Part shown: positions 7,598 through 7,665 of the stretch, in pieces
Numbering within the stretch: the first letter of the stretch is position 1
Layout of the letters: every line of letters starts with the position of its first letter
NCBI GenBank assembly: GCA_905200565.1
Contig: CAJKKX010000099.1
Location: 1-7,665, forward strand
DNA from: an uncultured Lachnospiraceae bacterium
GTDB taxonomy: Bacteria; Bacillota_A; Clostridia; Lachnospirales; Lachnospiraceae
DNA: 7,665 bases
Direction of reading: 5' to 3'
The notes under the pieces: model-generated
Told to the model about the DNA's origin: nothing
Seen by the model: only the letters and a program-made list of their open reading frames with translations
Database searches by the model: none
Made by a program: the position numbers and the translations under genes

Positions 7598-7625
7598 TAA
7601 AGAATTTCCCGCAGGAAATTCTTTA
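7598..7625. promoter_or_regulatory. 28-bp inverted repeat (12-bp arms) in the operon leader
   Basis: TAAAGAATTTCC and GGAAATTCTTTA are perfect 12-bp arms separated by CGCA. On the minus strand the hairpin is followed by an A-run rather than a T-run, so it is not a standard terminator for this operon. Its position 52 bases upstream of the binding-protein ATG suits an operator near the promoter or a stable 5' leader hairpin. It differs in sequence from the nearer repeat, so a second regulator may be involved. Confidence 0.5.
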
Positions 7626-7665
7626 TTAAATAACTGTTACAAAACTCTGATTACTCATTGAAATA

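Noticed and set aside
7598..7625. 28-bp palindrome as an intrinsic terminator of an upstream gene
   Set aside because: On the minus strand it is followed by an A-run, not a T-run, and on the plus strand there is no gene to terminate.
7625..7663. Possible sigma-A promoter for the operon, with TTTAAT as -10
   Set aside because: The -10 matches well, but no good -35 box was found at 16-18 bases spacing, so I do not list it as a feature and only use it as a weak hint.

Overview
The window looks like an ordinary carbohydrate-uptake and degradation locus of a low-to-medium G+C Firmicute, most likely a gut-type Clostridium/Lachnospiraceae relative. This rests on a roughly even base composition by eye, strong GGAGG-type ribosome sites, a CUT1 ABC sugar importer without its own ATPase, and cytoplasmic glycoside hydrolases. 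The genus cannot be fixed from the sequence.

Layout: positions 1-456 (+) are the C-terminal half of a LysR-type regulator cut by the window edge. After a 22-base gap begins a convergent five-gene cluster on the minus strand, read from right to left. Its order is an extracellular sugar-binding protein (7546-6299), a CUT1 permease of the MalF/UgpA type with a TTG start (6236-5331), a CUT1 permease of the MalG/UgpE type (5338-4454), a GH116/DUF608-type beta-glycosidase (4430-1959) and a GH32 beta-fructosidase (1957-479). Gaps inside the cluster are 62, -8, 23 and 1 bases, so it should be one operon. The only large gap carries a GC-rich hairpin followed by a T-run, which probably sets binding protein above permease expression. 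The leader upstream of the binding-protein gene (7547-7665) holds two separate perfect inverted repeats. They are candidate operators, and the nearer one resembles a LacI/CcpA-type site.

Together the genes would bind an oligosaccharide or glycoside outside the cell, import it using a shared ATPase encoded elsewhere, and hydrolyse it in the cytoplasm. GH32 would release fructose and the GH116-type enzyme a beta-linked sugar, probably glucose. The GH116-type plus GH32 pairing behind a single importer is the most informative feature. It suggests a substrate carrying both a fructosyl and a beta-glycosyl unit, or two related substrates. The other points worth a look are the binding protein's lack of a lipobox cysteine and the paired palindromes. 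I found no RNA gene, mobile element, CRISPR array or clearly novel system.
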